Source: Hominiventricola filiformis | GTDB lineage: Bacteria > Bacillota > Clostridia > Lachnospirales > Lachnospiraceae | Length of the DNA: 64,000 bases | Assembly (NCBI RefSeq): GCF_020686965.1 | Contig: NZ_JAJEPS010000001.1 | Span: 124,001 to 188,000 of the forward strand | Direction of reading: 5' to 3' | Part shown: positions 42,834-51,927 of the stretch, one piece after another | Position numbering within the stretch: the first letter of the stretch is position 1 | Layout of the letters: every line of letters begins with the position of its first letter | Made by a program: the position numbers and the translations under genes | The notes under the pieces: generated by a model | The model's database searches: none | What the model saw: the letters and a program-made list of their open reading frames with translations, nothing else | Told to the model about the DNA's origin: nothing

Positions 42834-43814
42834 TTACAGAAGCGTTTTTCTTAATTCTGCACCGTCTTTTGCGCTTAAATATGCCGGTGCAATGTCAAAT
42901 ACGGTCTTGCAGCCGGTCTGTCCCTCTTTGTAGAGACGATAAGCAGCTCTTGCATAAGCTACGATCACACTGGAAGTGAACTCCGGATTGGAATCCAGTT
43001 TCAGGCTGTATTCGATTACATGGTTATTTTCCAGGTTCCAACCGGTCTTTCCGGAACGGATCACAAATCCACCGTGAGGGATTCCGCTATGATCTCTCTT
43101 TAACTCTTCTTCGCTGATAAAATGAACCGTCGTATCGTAATCAGAAAAATAGTTCGGCATATTTTTAATGGTTTCTTCTACCTTTGCAGCATCAGCGCCT
43201 TCTTCCAGTACGACGAAGCACTCTCTGGTATGTTTCTGTCTTGCAGTCAGTTCCGGATTCTCACCATTTCTTACTGATTTCAGTGCAGACTCCACTGGAA
43301 TGGTGTACTGCTTGCCATCTTTGACACCCTCTACCCGGCGAATGGCATCTGAATGTCCCTGGCTGACACCTTTTCCCCAGAAAGTATAGTCATGGCCTTC
43401 CGGAAGAATCGCATTTGCATACATACGGTTCAGTGAGAACATACCCGGATCCCAGCCCACGGAAATGATGCCCACGTGGCCGCTCTTCTTTGCTGCTTCA
43501 TCTACATCATCAAAATGCTCCGGAATTCTTGCATGGGTGTCGAAGCTGTCTACAACATTGAAAAATTCTGCATATTTCGGGGTCTGTACCGGAAGATCTG
43601 TCGCACTTCCGCCGCAGAGAATCATTACATCAATCTTGTCTTTCCACTGTTCCACATCTGCCACGGAGCAAACGGCCGCAGTCTCTGTCAGTACAGATAC
43701 CGTCTCCGGTGCACGTCTTGTAAATACGGCCACCAGCTCCATGTCCGGGTTCTGCTTGATGGCACACTCAACACCTCTTCCGAGGTTTCCATATCCTAAA
43801 ATACCAATTCTCAT
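42834..43814 (-). CDS. ddh: Meso-diaminopimelate dehydrogenase
   Basis: NADPH-dependent enzyme that makes meso-diaminopimelate directly from tetrahydrodipicolinate and ammonia, for lysine and peptidoglycan. The 326 residues begin with the Rossmann motif RIGILGYGNLGRGVE, and show MILCGGSATDLP, VGWDPGMFSLNR, FWGKGVSQGHSDAIRR and GFVIRSGKT, all hallmarks of Ddh. It lies 42 nt downstream of the LysR gene. Confidence 0.95.
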   Translation of the reverse strand: MRIGILGYGNLGRGVECAIKQNPDMELVAVFTRRAPETVSVLTETAAVCSVADVEQWKDKIDVMILCGGSATDLPVQTPKYAEFFNVVDSFDTHARIPEHFDDVDEAAKKSGHVGIISVGWDPGMFSLNRMYANAILPEGHDYTFWGKGVSQGHSDAIRRVEGVKDGKQYTIPVESALKSVRNGENPELTARQKHTRECFVVLEEGADAAKVEETIKNMPNYFSDYDTTVHFISEEELKRDHSGIPHGGFVIRSGKTGWNLENNHVIEYSLKLDSNPEFTSSVIVAYARAAYRLYKEGQTGCKTVFDIAPAYLSAKDGAELRKTLL

Positions 43815-43856
43815 AATTCTATCTCCTTATATATTGTCCGATTTTATTTATTAATT

Positions 43857-44789
43857 TTACTTTTTGTATACACGTATGTCAACAGATTTCTCCGGTTCTG
43901 CGCTGCCTCCCAAAATCAGATTTTTAAGCTGCCTTGTCGGTGCATTCAGAGAATGTTCCACATCATATACCATACAGATCTGCCGTTCCGGAACAGGGTC
44001 CTGCAGCGCAATCTGCACAATTTCATGACGTGCGATAGCTTCTTCTGCTATCTTCTCCGGCAAAAAGGCAAGTCCCAGTTCATTTTTCACAAGAGGCAGA
44101 ATCTGATCTGTTGTCGCCACCTCCGTATCCGGTGTCAGCTCCAGACAATGTTTCAGAAAAAACTGGCTGTAAAACTGATAGGTCATCGTTTCCCGTCCAA
44201 GGCAGATCATGGGATAGTTCTTCACCTCTGCCAGAGAAAGCACCTGGCTGCCCAAGGCGGTAAAGGTCTTCCCCCCTACCAGAATTTCCCGAAACGATTG
44301 CAGAACTATCTTTTTCAGCGGAGGTTTCATTTCTACTGGAGTGGTCACCACCGCAAACTCAATCTTTCCGCTCTTTACTGCCTCAACAGCCTGAGGTGTG
44401 GAATGGTTATACAGTTTCAGGCGGATTCCCGGATATTCCATATGGAAACTTTTCAATTTCTCAAGCAGGAAAATATTTAAGGCAGTCTCGGTTGCTCCTA
44501 TGGAAATACTTCCACGAGAAAGTCCCCCACTGTCTCCTAATTCTTCTTCAGCCGCAAAGAGCTGTGTCATCGCGGCAGAAACACGGACATATAGCCGCTC
44601 TCCCTCCGGTGTCAGCTGAACACCTCTGTTGGTGCGGATAAAAAGGCTGCACTGTAGCTGTTGTTCCAGACAGTTCATGGCCCTCGTCACATTAGGCTGA
44701 CTGTTCCCTAATGTTCTTGCCGCCTTCGTAAAATTTCCATACTTTGCAACGTAATAGAAAATTCGGTAGTAGTCCATGTTGACATTCAT
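43857..44789 (-). CDS. LysR-family transcriptional regulator
   Basis: A 310-residue regulator. The winged helix is at about residues 5-65 (YRIFYYVAKYGNFTKAARTLG, split here as two motifs; NSQPNVTRAMNCLEQQL), followed by the two-lobed ligand domain. AGGAG seven bases upstream supports the ATG at 44789. It is divergent from purA and upstream of ddh. It may regulate either; the ligand is unknown. Confidence 0.92.
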   Translation of the reverse strand: MNVNMDYYRIFYYVAKYGNFTKAARTLGNSQPNVTRAMNCLEQQLQCSLFIRTNRGVQLTPEGERLYVRVSAAMTQLFAAEEELGDSGGLSRGSISIGATETALNIFLLEKLKSFHMEYPGIRLKLYNHSTPQAVEAVKSGKIEFAVVTTPVEMKPPLKKIVLQSFREILVGGKTFTALGSQVLSLAEVKNYPMICLGRETMTYQFYSQFFLKHCLELTPDTEVATTDQILPLVKNELGLAFLPEKIAEEAIARHEIVQIALQDPVPERQICMVYDVEHSLNAPTRQLKNLILGGSAEPEKSVDIRVYKK

Positions 44790-44841
44790 GTTTCTTCTCC
44801 TGCCATATCATTTTCTGATGATTATCATATCAATAATAGTT

Positions 44842-44870
44842 TTTACATATTTCTCTTCTCTCAGTATAAT
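44842..44870 (+). promoter_or_regulatory. Promoter of purA
   Basis: TTTACA (44842-44847), 17-nt spacer, TATAAT (44865-44870), 43 nt before the purA start. Confidence 0.65.
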
Positions 44871-44913
44871 GGAATTCGTTTCAAAAAACAACAACCGAAA
44901 GGGGATCATTGAT

Positions 44914-46209
44914 ATGTTAACAGCAGTTACAGGTATTAACTGGGGAGATGAAGGAAAAGGTCGTGTCATTGATCTGCTCGCAGAGCAGGCTGATGTAGTT
45001 GCACGGTATCAGGGCGGTAATAACGCCGGGCACACCGTTGTTACCGACCAGGGTAAGTTCGTACTGAACCTTCTTCCCTCCGGTATCCTTCACTCCAATG
45101 TCGTATGTATCTTAGGTGGCGGCATGGTCATCGATCTTGAACATCTTGCCGGGGAAATCCAGCAGATCCGCGAAAAAGGAATCACGGTCACACCGGAACA
45201 TCTAAAGCTGTCCCGCCTGGCTACCATTTCCATGCCATGGCATCGGATTCAAGATGAACTGGAAGAAGATCGTCTTGCCAAGACCGGTTCCGCCTTCGGT
45301 TCTACCCGCCGCGGAATCGCCTATGCCTACAGTGATAAATACAGAAAGAAAACACTCCGTCTGGGAGATCTTCTCCATCTGGATGAGGAGCCTGTACGTT
45401 CCCGTCTGAAGACGATGCTGGATGCAAAAAATCTGGAGCTGGCAGGCTGCTATCATCAGGAGCCCATGTCCTACCCGGCACTGCTTGCCTGGTGTGAGAA
45501 ACAGGCTGAGCTCTTTGCACCCTATATCTGCGATACCGGAAGTTATCTCAGCCAGGCGCTCTTAGAGGGCAAAAAAGTCGTTCTGGAAGCACAGCTCGGC
45601 GCTATGCGTGACATTGACTATGGTATTTTCCCATATACCTCCAGTTCTTCCACCATTGCTGCATACGGACCTATTGGTGCCGGAATCCCAGGGACTTCTC
45701 TGGACCACATTGTTGGTGTCCTGAAAGCTTACTCCACCTGCGTAGGTGCAGGACCCTTTGTTGCAGAAAAGGGCATGTCCGAATCCTGGCGGGAAGAACT
45801 TCGTCAGGCCGGTGGAGAATATGGAGCCGCTACCGGACGGCCGCGCCGTGTAGGACCCTTTGATGCAGTGGCCAGCCGTTACGGTCTGAAATGCCAGAAT
45901 GCGGATCAGATTGCTCTGACCAAGCTGGATGTATTAAGTTCTTTAAAGGAAATTCCGCTGATTATTGCTTATCAGAAAGGTGCTGAGAAAATCACCGAAT
46001 TTGATCCTACGGAAGATATGGACAACTGCATCCCGGTCATCGAAATGGTACCCGGATGGCAGGAAGATATTTCCGGCTGCCGTACTTATGAAGAACTTCC
46101 GAAAAATGCCAAAAACTATATCGAAACATTGGAACGCCTTCTGAATCACAAAATCCAGATGATCTCCGTGGGCGCGCGCCGTGACCAGTATCTGATGAAG
46201 GAGATTTAA
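44914..46209 (+). CDS. purA: Adenylosuccinate synthetase
   Basis: GTP-dependent enzyme that joins IMP and aspartate on the way to AMP. The 431-residue protein starts with TGINWGDEGKGRVIDLLAEQ, contains the catalytic His in NAGHTVV, TTRRG-like STRRGIAYAYSDK, and the GTP-binding C-terminal IQMISVGARRDQYL. The ATG at 44914 follows AAAGGGG; the longer frame running back into the LysR gene is not used. The residue after WGDEGKG is Arg rather than the common Lys. Confidence 0.95.
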   Translation: MLTAVTGINWGDEGKGRVIDLLAEQADVVARYQGGNNAGHTVVTDQGKFVLNLLPSGILHSNVVCILGGGMVIDLEHLAGEIQQIREKGITVTPEHLKLSRLATISMPWHRIQDELEEDRLAKTGSAFGSTRRGIAYAYSDKYRKKTLRLGDLLHLDEEPVRSRLKTMLDAKNLELAGCYHQEPMSYPALLAWCEKQAELFAPYICDTGSYLSQALLEGKKVVLEAQLGAMRDIDYGIFPYTSSSSTIAAYGPIGAGIPGTSLDHIVGVLKAYSTCVGAGPFVAEKGMSESWREELRQAGGEYGAATGRPRRVGPFDAVASRYGLKCQNADQIALTKLDVLSSLKEIPLIIAYQKGAEKITEFDPTEDMDNCIPVIEMVPGWQEDISGCRTYEELPKNAKNYIETLERLLNHKIQMISVGARRDQYLMKEI

Positions 46210-46214
46210 ATTTT

Positions 46215-46907
46215 ATGCATCACAAAGCCCATAAACAAATGTCCGAGGCCTTCCTGACGGCTGCTTTTCTGTCCATATCAGGCGGTCTCCAGGATGCCTA
46301 TACCTATCTTGCCAGAGGAAATGTATTTGCCAATGCCCAGACCGGAAACATCGTTCTCTTAAGCCAGCATATTGCGGATGGAGACCTTGCTTCTACTATT
46401 CACTATCTGATTCCTCTGTCCTTTTTTGCATTGGGTGTTGCTGCTGCTGAAATCATTCACCAATGCTACCAGCAGGCACAACGCATCCACTGGAGGCAGT
46501 TAGTATTAGCGATTGAAATCCTGCTCCTGTTTGCTGTCGGATTTCTCCCCGACTCCTGGAACCTGATTGCCAATTCCATGGTATCCTTCTCCTGCGCCAT
46601 GCAGGTACAGGCATTCCGTAAAGTGAACAGCTATGCTTTTGCCAGCACCATGTGCATCGGTAATCTCCGCAGCGGCATGGAATCCCTGTGTGCCTATTTT
46701 AAGACCCGCAACAAAGATGTGCTGATAAAATCAATGCACTATTTTGGTGTTATTTTACTGTTTGCTTTTGGTGCCGGAATTGGCGGACATCTGCTTCCGC
46801 GTTTTGGCATGCGCACGATCTGGCTGTCCTGCCTGCTCCTCCTCGTCAGCTTCCTGCTCATGTTTATCAAAGAAGAGATCGAGGAGCATCCGGAAATCAA
46901 ACTTTAA
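46215..46907 (+). CDS. YoaK/DUF1275 family membrane protein
   Basis: A 230-residue integral membrane protein with six or so hydrophobic helices. The start SISGGLQDAYTYLARGNVFA and NAQTGNIVLL are the DUF1275 signature; AFRKVNSYAFASTMCIGNLR is also conserved. Function unknown. The ribosome site AAGGAG lies in the last codons of purA, so it is co-transcribed. Its 3' end overlaps that of the convergent response-regulator gene by 11 nt. Confidence 0.87.
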   Translation: MHHKAHKQMSEAFLTAAFLSISGGLQDAYTYLARGNVFANAQTGNIVLLSQHIADGDLASTIHYLIPLSFFALGVAAAEIIHQCYQQAQRIHWRQLVLAIEILLLFAVGFLPDSWNLIANSMVSFSCAMQVQAFRKVNSYAFASTMCIGNLRSGMESLCAYFKTRNKDVLIKSMHYFGVILLFAFGAGIGGHLLPRFGMRTIWLSCLLLLVSFLLMFIKEEIEEHPEIKL

Positions 46908-47595
46908 GCATCCGATACCCAATTCCGATATGTGTCTGTATATAAGCAGTTCCGTTTTTATCCGGTTCCAGTTTTCTTCGCAGAGTTGCCATAAAAACGC
47001 GAAGGGATGCAATATCATTTTCCGAACTGCTTCCCCAGATCTGCTGAGTAATGTAGGTATGTGTCAATACCTTCCCGACATTTCTGGCCAGCAGACATAA
47101 TAACTTATATTCAATTGGAGTAAGATGCAGTTCCTCTTCCTTCAGGTAAGTGCATCCTGCCGTGTAGTCGATCTTCAGGTCTCCATTTTCAAAAACGGAC
47201 GTATCCTGCATTTCTCCCATACCAAGCATGGCAAGACGCCTTATCGTTACACGGATTCTTGCAAGCAATTCTTCTACGGAAAAAGGCTTGGTAATATAAT
47301 CATCCGCACCTGCGTCCAACGCTTCGATCTTATCCGTATCTTCGTTTCTCGCACTGATCACGATGATCGGCACGTTGGACCAGGTACGGATTTTTTTGAT
47401 CACATCTACGCCTTCCATGTCCGGCAATCCCAGGTCCAACAGAATAATATCTGGCTGATGGGAGGATGCTTCCATAATTGCAGTGGTACCATTTTCCGCA
47501 GTAAGATATTTATAGTCATGTGTTTTTAATGTTGTCACAATCAGATTCCGCACAGGACGGTCATCCTCGACAACCAGAATTAATATTTTATTCAT
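46897..47595 (-). CDS. kdpE: KdpE-like response regulator (OmpR/PhoB family)
   Basis: A 232-residue two-component regulator. Receiver domain about 1-120 with acidic Glu10-Asp11-Asp12, phospho-acceptor Asp54 (LLDLGLPDME), and conserved Lys in YITKPFSVEELLARI; the C-terminal winged helix ends in LRRKLEPDKNGTAYIQTHIG and GYRMLKV, as in KdpE. It overlaps the sensor gene by 8 nt. It probably controls the adjacent potassium uptake genes; a direct repeat upstream of those is a candidate site. Confidence 0.92.
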   Translation of the reverse strand: MNKILILVVEDDRPVRNLIVTTLKTHDYKYLTAENGTTAIMEASSHQPDIILLDLGLPDMEGVDVIKKIRTWSNVPIIVISARNEDTDKIEALDAGADDYITKPFSVEELLARIRVTIRRLAMLGMGEMQDTSVFENGDLKIDYTAGCTYLKEEELHLTPIEYKLLCLLARNVGKVLTHTYITQQIWGSSSENDIASLRVFMATLRRKLEPDKNGTAYIQTHIGIGYRMLKV

Positions 47596-49552
47596 TTAAT
47601 ATCACCTCACTCAACGGTAACGTAAAGGTAAATGTACATCCATGGGGCATATGGTCTGTCAGCATAAGCTTTCCCCCATGGGCTTCCACAATCGTACGGC
47701 ACAATGCAAGTCCCAGCCCCAGACTTCGATGGCTGTCCGCTATGGTATTCTTTCCAGTATAAAACATTTCAAAAATATGCGGCTTCATTTCATCATCAAT
47801 TCCCGGTCCATCATCCGTAACACTGATCTTTGCCTTTCCATCTTCCCTGCATCCGCAAATCCAGATGGTCGATCCTGGCGGTGTATATTTGATGGCATTA
47901 TCTATCAGATTAACCAACACCTGAATCACCAGCTTCACATCCATCCGGGCAAGAATCAGATCCTCACATTCTGGAATGATCTGGTATTCATCATGCTTAC
48001 GGCTGATATGCTTTAGTGCCTCCATAATAACTTCATCCAGAAGCTGATCTGTGAATTTGAATTTTAACCTTCCATCATGAATTCTTGTAATGGACAGGAG
48101 ATTTTCCACCACTGCAGTCAGCCACTCTGCATCATCATAAATATCAGAATAAATCTGCTGTTTCATTCTATCATCCAGGCTTTTCCCATTATGAAGAAGC
48201 ATATCTGCATTTCCGGAGATAGAGCAAAGCGGAGTCCGAAGATCATGAGAAATGGCCCGCAGCAAATCTGCCCGCAGCTGCTCATTCTTTGCCATAATGG
48301 CGTTCTTCTCTTTCTCCTCCGCATTTCTGATATTTTCCATGGCAAGGGCACATTCATTGATGACAGAAAGTACAATGCTGTATGCAAAGGAATCCAGCTC
48401 CTCTTTCCCCATGGAAATCCCAATCACACCATATACATAATTTCCCATGCGAATTGCCAGATACAGACATCTGGCCTCACTGAAATGATGCGTCGTTGCA
48501 CCGGCACGTTTTCCCTTTTCATATACCCAGTGAGCCACTTTCTGTTCCTCTTCATTCAAAAGCTCTTTTTCAGAAGAAGTTCCCTGCTCCGAAAAAAGAG
48601 TCCCTTCCGACAAAATTCCATTCTCCGCCACATAGGTCACAATGCCGCACTCCATCAGCCTGGTCAGCTGTGTGCAGGTAATGTCCAGCATTTCATCTTT
48701 GCTTTTTGCCTGCTGCAGCTGACGGTCGGTATCAAACAGAATCTGGGTGCGAAAAGCCTGCTGCGCTGAAATCTTTGCATGTGTTTTCAATTTTGCAGCC
48801 AGTGTTCCGGCTATCACGGAGGAAAGCAGCATAATGGCAAGGGTAACCGGATATCCCACTGCATAAGTTTGAAATGACATCCTTGGTTCTGTCAGAAAAA
48901 AGCAGAAAAGAAACACACTTAAAAACGATCCTGCCAGACTGCAGAAATATCCATCCGTAAGAACAGAAGTAAGCAGCACTCCAAGAATATAGATGGTCAC
49001 CACATTCGTATCTGTAAAATGAAGTTTTTCGAACAAAAGACCAATCACCGTACAGGCAGTAAAAATAAGCAGTGTCAGCAAAAGATCTCTGGCGGATGGA
49101 TGTTTCCAGTGTATCTCATAATGCCTTTTTCGATAATTTTCTGCCTGAACAGTATCCGGAATGATATGGATATCGATATCCGGCACAAGTTCAATCAGTT
49201 TCTCTGTCAGAGTACGTCTGCTGAAAAAGTGACTTTTTATTACGCTGCTTTGCCCTATCACAATTTTTGTTACCCCTGATAAATGTGCGTACTCCGCAAT
49301 TTGTAATGCCACATCCTCCCCATGGGTCATCACGATTTCCGCACCGGATTCTTCCGCATACCGGATATGAGCTTCCAGTCTCTCCTTATCGGCTGATATG
49401 GTTTCTGCCCCTGTCTGTACATATAAAGCGGTAAAGCGGGCATGAAATACGCCCGCCATCTTTGCCGCTGTAGATATGATTTTTTTATTCGTCGGTGATG
49501 ATGACAGACAGACAAGAATATGCTCATCTTTTTTTCCCACTATTGTACCCAT
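47588..49552 (-). CDS. kdpD: KdpD-like sensor histidine kinase
   Basis: A 654-residue membrane sensor. Residues about 1-135 are a universal-stress-protein-like domain, about 160-265 four helices (DUF4118), about 280-420 a GAF-like region, then HisKA with RAISHDLRTPLCSISGNADM and an HATPase domain (NLIDNAIKYTPPGS, VTDDGPGID, LGLGLALCRTIVEAHGGK). It lacks the long N-terminal KdpD P-loop domain of the E. coli sensor. The ATG at 49552 is preceded by AGGAAAAGGCGG; a TTG at 49612 is the -35 box of its promoter, not a start. Confidence 0.9.
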   Translation of the reverse strand: MGTIVGKKDEHILVCLSSSPTNKKIISTAAKMAGVFHARFTALYVQTGAETISADKERLEAHIRYAEESGAEIVMTHGEDVALQIAEYAHLSGVTKIVIGQSSVIKSHFFSRRTLTEKLIELVPDIDIHIIPDTVQAENYRKRHYEIHWKHPSARDLLLTLLIFTACTVIGLLFEKLHFTDTNVVTIYILGVLLTSVLTDGYFCSLAGSFLSVFLFCFFLTEPRMSFQTYAVGYPVTLAIMLLSSVIAGTLAAKLKTHAKISAQQAFRTQILFDTDRQLQQAKSKDEMLDITCTQLTRLMECGIVTYVAENGILSEGTLFSEQGTSSEKELLNEEEQKVAHWVYEKGKRAGATTHHFSEARCLYLAIRMGNYVYGVIGISMGKEELDSFAYSIVLSVINECALAMENIRNAEEKEKNAIMAKNEQLRADLLRAISHDLRTPLCSISGNADMLLHNGKSLDDRMKQQIYSDIYDDAEWLTAVVENLLSITRIHDGRLKFKFTDQLLDEVIMEALKHISRKHDEYQIIPECEDLILARMDVKLVIQVLVNLIDNAIKYTPPGSTIWICGCREDGKAKISVTDDGPGIDDEMKPHIFEMFYTGKNTIADSHRSLGLGLALCRTIVEAHGGKLMLTDHMPHGCTFTFTLPLSEVILNE

Positions 49553-49583
49553 CACTTCTGCCGCCTTTTCCTGTTTTGAAAAA

Positions 49584-49612
49584 AGTATATCATGAGACCA
49601 ATTTGTGGTCAA
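49584..49612 (-). promoter_or_regulatory. Promoter of the KdpDE-like operon
   Basis: TTGACC (49607-49612), 17-nt spacer, TATACT (49584-49589) on the minus strand, between the TrkA-like gene and the sensor gene. Confidence 0.65.
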
Positions 49613-49633
49613 AATCTTTCATCTCTTCTGATC

Positions 49634-50281
49634 TCAGATGTGAAAACATTTCTGGATTGCTTTATATTCCCCAAGCACCAGCAACGAAACATGATTTTCC
49701 AACAGTGTGTCCGGAGTAATCGTCATATTCATTTCTCTGCCGTTTTTCACTGCAATAATATTAATCCTGTATTTTTTCCGGATATCAAGCTCTCCGACTG
49801 TTTTTCCTATCCATTCTTTCGGAACCTCTACCTCAAAAATTGCATGGGACGAATCCACTTCCATGTAATCAAGAATATGGTCATCTGTATAACGGATAGA
49901 TGCCCATTTTGCCACCTGCTTTTCCGGATAAACGACTTTGTCAGCGCCGTTTCGCAGAAGAAATTTTTCCTGTACATCCCGTTCCGCCCGGGAAATCACT
50001 AATTTGGCTCCCAGCTCTTTTAACAGAGACGTCGTTTCCAGAGAATTCTGAAAGCTGTCTCCGATGGTAACAAAACAAATATCATAATTTCCCACTCCAA
50101 GAGATTCCAGAAATTCTGCATCTGTACTGTCTCCAATCTGTGCGTTCGTGACAAAGGGAAGAATTTTATTTACCCTTTCTTCATTCACATCTACCGCCAT
50201 GATCTCATGTCCTAATGAGTGTAACTGCTTTGCAATATGGCTTCCAAACCGTCCAAGACCGATCAGTAATACATTTTTCAT
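49634..50281 (-). CDS. ktrA: Potassium uptake regulatory subunit (TrkA/KtrA family)
   Basis: Cytoplasmic gating subunit of a potassium importer, 215 residues. The RCK_N domain begins NVLLIGLGRFGSHIAKQL with nucleotide-binding GxGxxG and the acidic Asp at the end of strand 2 (MAVDVNEERV); a C-terminal RCK_C domain follows (about 135-215). It lies 27 nt after the membrane subunit gene. Confidence 0.93.
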   Translation of the reverse strand: MKNVLLIGLGRFGSHIAKQLHSLGHEIMAVDVNEERVNKILPFVTNAQIGDSTDAEFLESLGVGNYDICFVTIGDSFQNSLETTSLLKELGAKLVISRAERDVQEKFLLRNGADKVVYPEKQVAKWASIRYTDDHILDYMEVDSSHAIFEVEVPKEWIGKTVGELDIRKKYRINIIAVKNGREMNMTITPDTLLENHVSLLVLGEYKAIQKCFHI

Positions 50282-50308
50282 TATCCATCATTCCTCTTTT
50301 CTCTGTTG

Positions 50309-51643
50309 TCATCCGATCATTACTTTTTCCATCGGGAATCTTGCATTTGCTTTATTTTTTCCGGAGAACACCGCGTATATCAATGTCAGTCCTCCCACGC
50401 GTCCCATATACATCAGCAGTATCAGAACATACAGGGAGATTTTGTGCAAGGAAGGTGTGATTCCGAGTGTCAGTCCGACAGTTCCCATGGCCGATGCCGC
50501 TTCAAAAAGGCTGCCCAGTATCGGCAGTCCTTCGGCGGTGCTTATCACGATGCCCCCTGCAAGAAACATCATAAAATATAACATAGCAATTGATGCCGCA
50601 TTTTTAATTACCTGATCATCAATTCTCCGTCCAAATGCACCTGCATGTTCCTGGCTTTTAAAGGTCGCCACTGCATTCAGAAGAAGTACCGCAAATGTAG
50701 TCGTTTTCATACCGCCAGCGGTAGAACCGGGAGATCCTCCAATTAACATCAGAAGTATCATGACCACTTTGGAAGCCTCCGTCATCATCGTGATATCCAC
50801 CGTATTGAATCCAGCTGTTCTTGGTGTGACAGACTGAAAAACAGAAGCCAGAAAGCGGCTTTTTACTGGCAAATGTTGAAAATCAGCAAAAAAGAAAAAG
50901 CATGCAGGGAAGATAATCAGACATACAGTAGTCGCAAGAATCAGCTTGCTCTGCATCCTGTAACTTTTAAATTTCCATTTATATTCACAAATATCCTCCC
51001 AGGTGAGAAACCCAATTCCACCAATGATAATCAGTCCTATAATGACCCCATTGACCAGAATATTGTCAGCATATCCCACAATTGACGGATACAAATGTCC
51101 TTCCCTGCCCAGGATATCGAATCCGGCATTGCAGAAAGCTGATACAGAATGGAAGACTGCCATCCAGATTCCTTTCCAGCCAAAATCATGGCAAAAAACC
51201 GGTAACAGCAGAAGTGCTCCCATTCCTTCTATAAGAAATGTCCCTTTCAAAATGAATTTTGTCAGACGGACAATGCCCCCTACCTTGGGAGCCGAGATTG
51301 CATTCTGCATGGTGCTGCGCTGCATCAGTGAGATTTTTCTTCCTGACATCATGGACACTGCAGCAGCAACCGTTACCACGCCAAATCCGCCTGTCTGTAT
51401 CAGAAGAAGAATGACTGCCTGTCCAAAGGAAGACCAGTAACTTCCGGTATCCTGTACTACCAGTCCGGTCACACACACTGCCGAGGTTGCCGTAAAGAGC
51501 GCTTCATGAAAAGGAGTCACTGCTCCTTTCACCGAAGCCCACGGCAACATTAAAAGGAGTGCACCAGACAGGATCACGCCTGCGAAACCTAAAATAATAA
51601 CCTGGAAAGACGTCAGATGTATTTTGTGTAGATTTTCCGACAT
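50309..51643 (-). CDS. ktrB: Potassium uptake membrane subunit (TrkH/KtrB family)
   Basis: A 444-residue channel-like transporter with four repeated membrane-pore-membrane units. Selectivity-loop signatures include FTATSAVCVTGLVVQDTGSY (cut), SAFCNAGFD, SVTPRTAGFNTVD and SAMGTVGLTLG. It pairs with the TrkA/KtrA protein encoded next. Upstream there is only an AT-rich region with a CTTAATA direct repeat, then the palindromic element at 51748. Confidence 0.94.
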   Translation of the reverse strand: MSENLHKIHLTSFQVIILGFAGVILSGALLLMLPWASVKGAVTPFHEALFTATSAVCVTGLVVQDTGSYWSSFGQAVILLLIQTGGFGVVTVAAAVSMMSGRKISLMQRSTMQNAISAPKVGGIVRLTKFILKGTFLIEGMGALLLLPVFCHDFGWKGIWMAVFHSVSAFCNAGFDILGREGHLYPSIVGYADNILVNGVIIGLIIIGGIGFLTWEDICEYKWKFKSYRMQSKLILATTVCLIIFPACFFFFADFQHLPVKSRFLASVFQSVTPRTAGFNTVDITMMTEASKVVMILLMLIGGSPGSTAGGMKTTTFAVLLLNAVATFKSQEHAGAFGRRIDDQVIKNAASIAMLYFMMFLAGGIVISTAEGLPILGSLFEAASAMGTVGLTLGITPSLHKISLYVLILLMYMGRVGGLTLIYAVFSGKNKANARFPMEKVMIG

Positions 51644-51729
51644 ATATCATATATTCTCTCTTTCTTTTTTCTTCCATTATATATTATATATGCCGGAAAT
51701 CAAAGATCGTGTAAGAATATTCGATTTGA

Positions 51730-51747
51730 TATTAAGATTGTATTAAG
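51730..51747 (-). promoter_or_regulatory. CTTAATA direct repeat upstream of ktrB
   Basis: CTTAATA occurs twice on the minus strand (51741-51747 and 51730-51736), 11 bp apart, one helical turn, as expected for OmpR-family regulators. It lies about 85-105 nt before the ktrB start. Candidate KdpE-type binding site. Confidence 0.5.
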
Positions 51748-51904
51748 AATATTTGTAACTATTCAGAGCCATGCAAAACTGCGTTCTGCGAATGCTTGCA
51801 TTCAGGCAGATAAGCAGTTTTATATGGCGAAGTAACCACATGAGCAAAAGGAAAGCTTCGAAGAAGCGATTTTGCGAATGGGGTTCTGAATAGTTACGAA
51901 TATT
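51748..51904. repeat. Branched palindromic element (about 157 bp)
   Basis: Outer arms of 23 bp (51748-51770 with 51882-51904) pair with two G-U positions; they include GTAACTATTCAGA. Inside are two further hairpins: AAAACTGC/GCAGTTTT (51775-51782 with 51814-51821, extended outward by GCCAT/ATGGC) and GCAAAA/TTTTGC around GCTTC/GAAGC (51844-51875). The whole folds as a three-way junction. No coding frame fits. It may be a miniature mobile element or structured RNA. Confidence 0.8.
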
Positions 51905-51927
51905 GTATGTATGAAACCTGGTTTGAA

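Noticed and set aside
46897..46907. Frameshift or annotation error where the DUF1275 and response-regulator genes overlap
   Set aside because: Both proteins end with normal family C-termini. The 11-nt convergent overlap is a genuine compact gene end.
49553..49612. TTG start that would extend the sensor kinase by 20 residues
   Set aside because: The TTG is part of a -35 box followed at 17 nt by TATACT. The ATG at 49552 has its own ribosome site.
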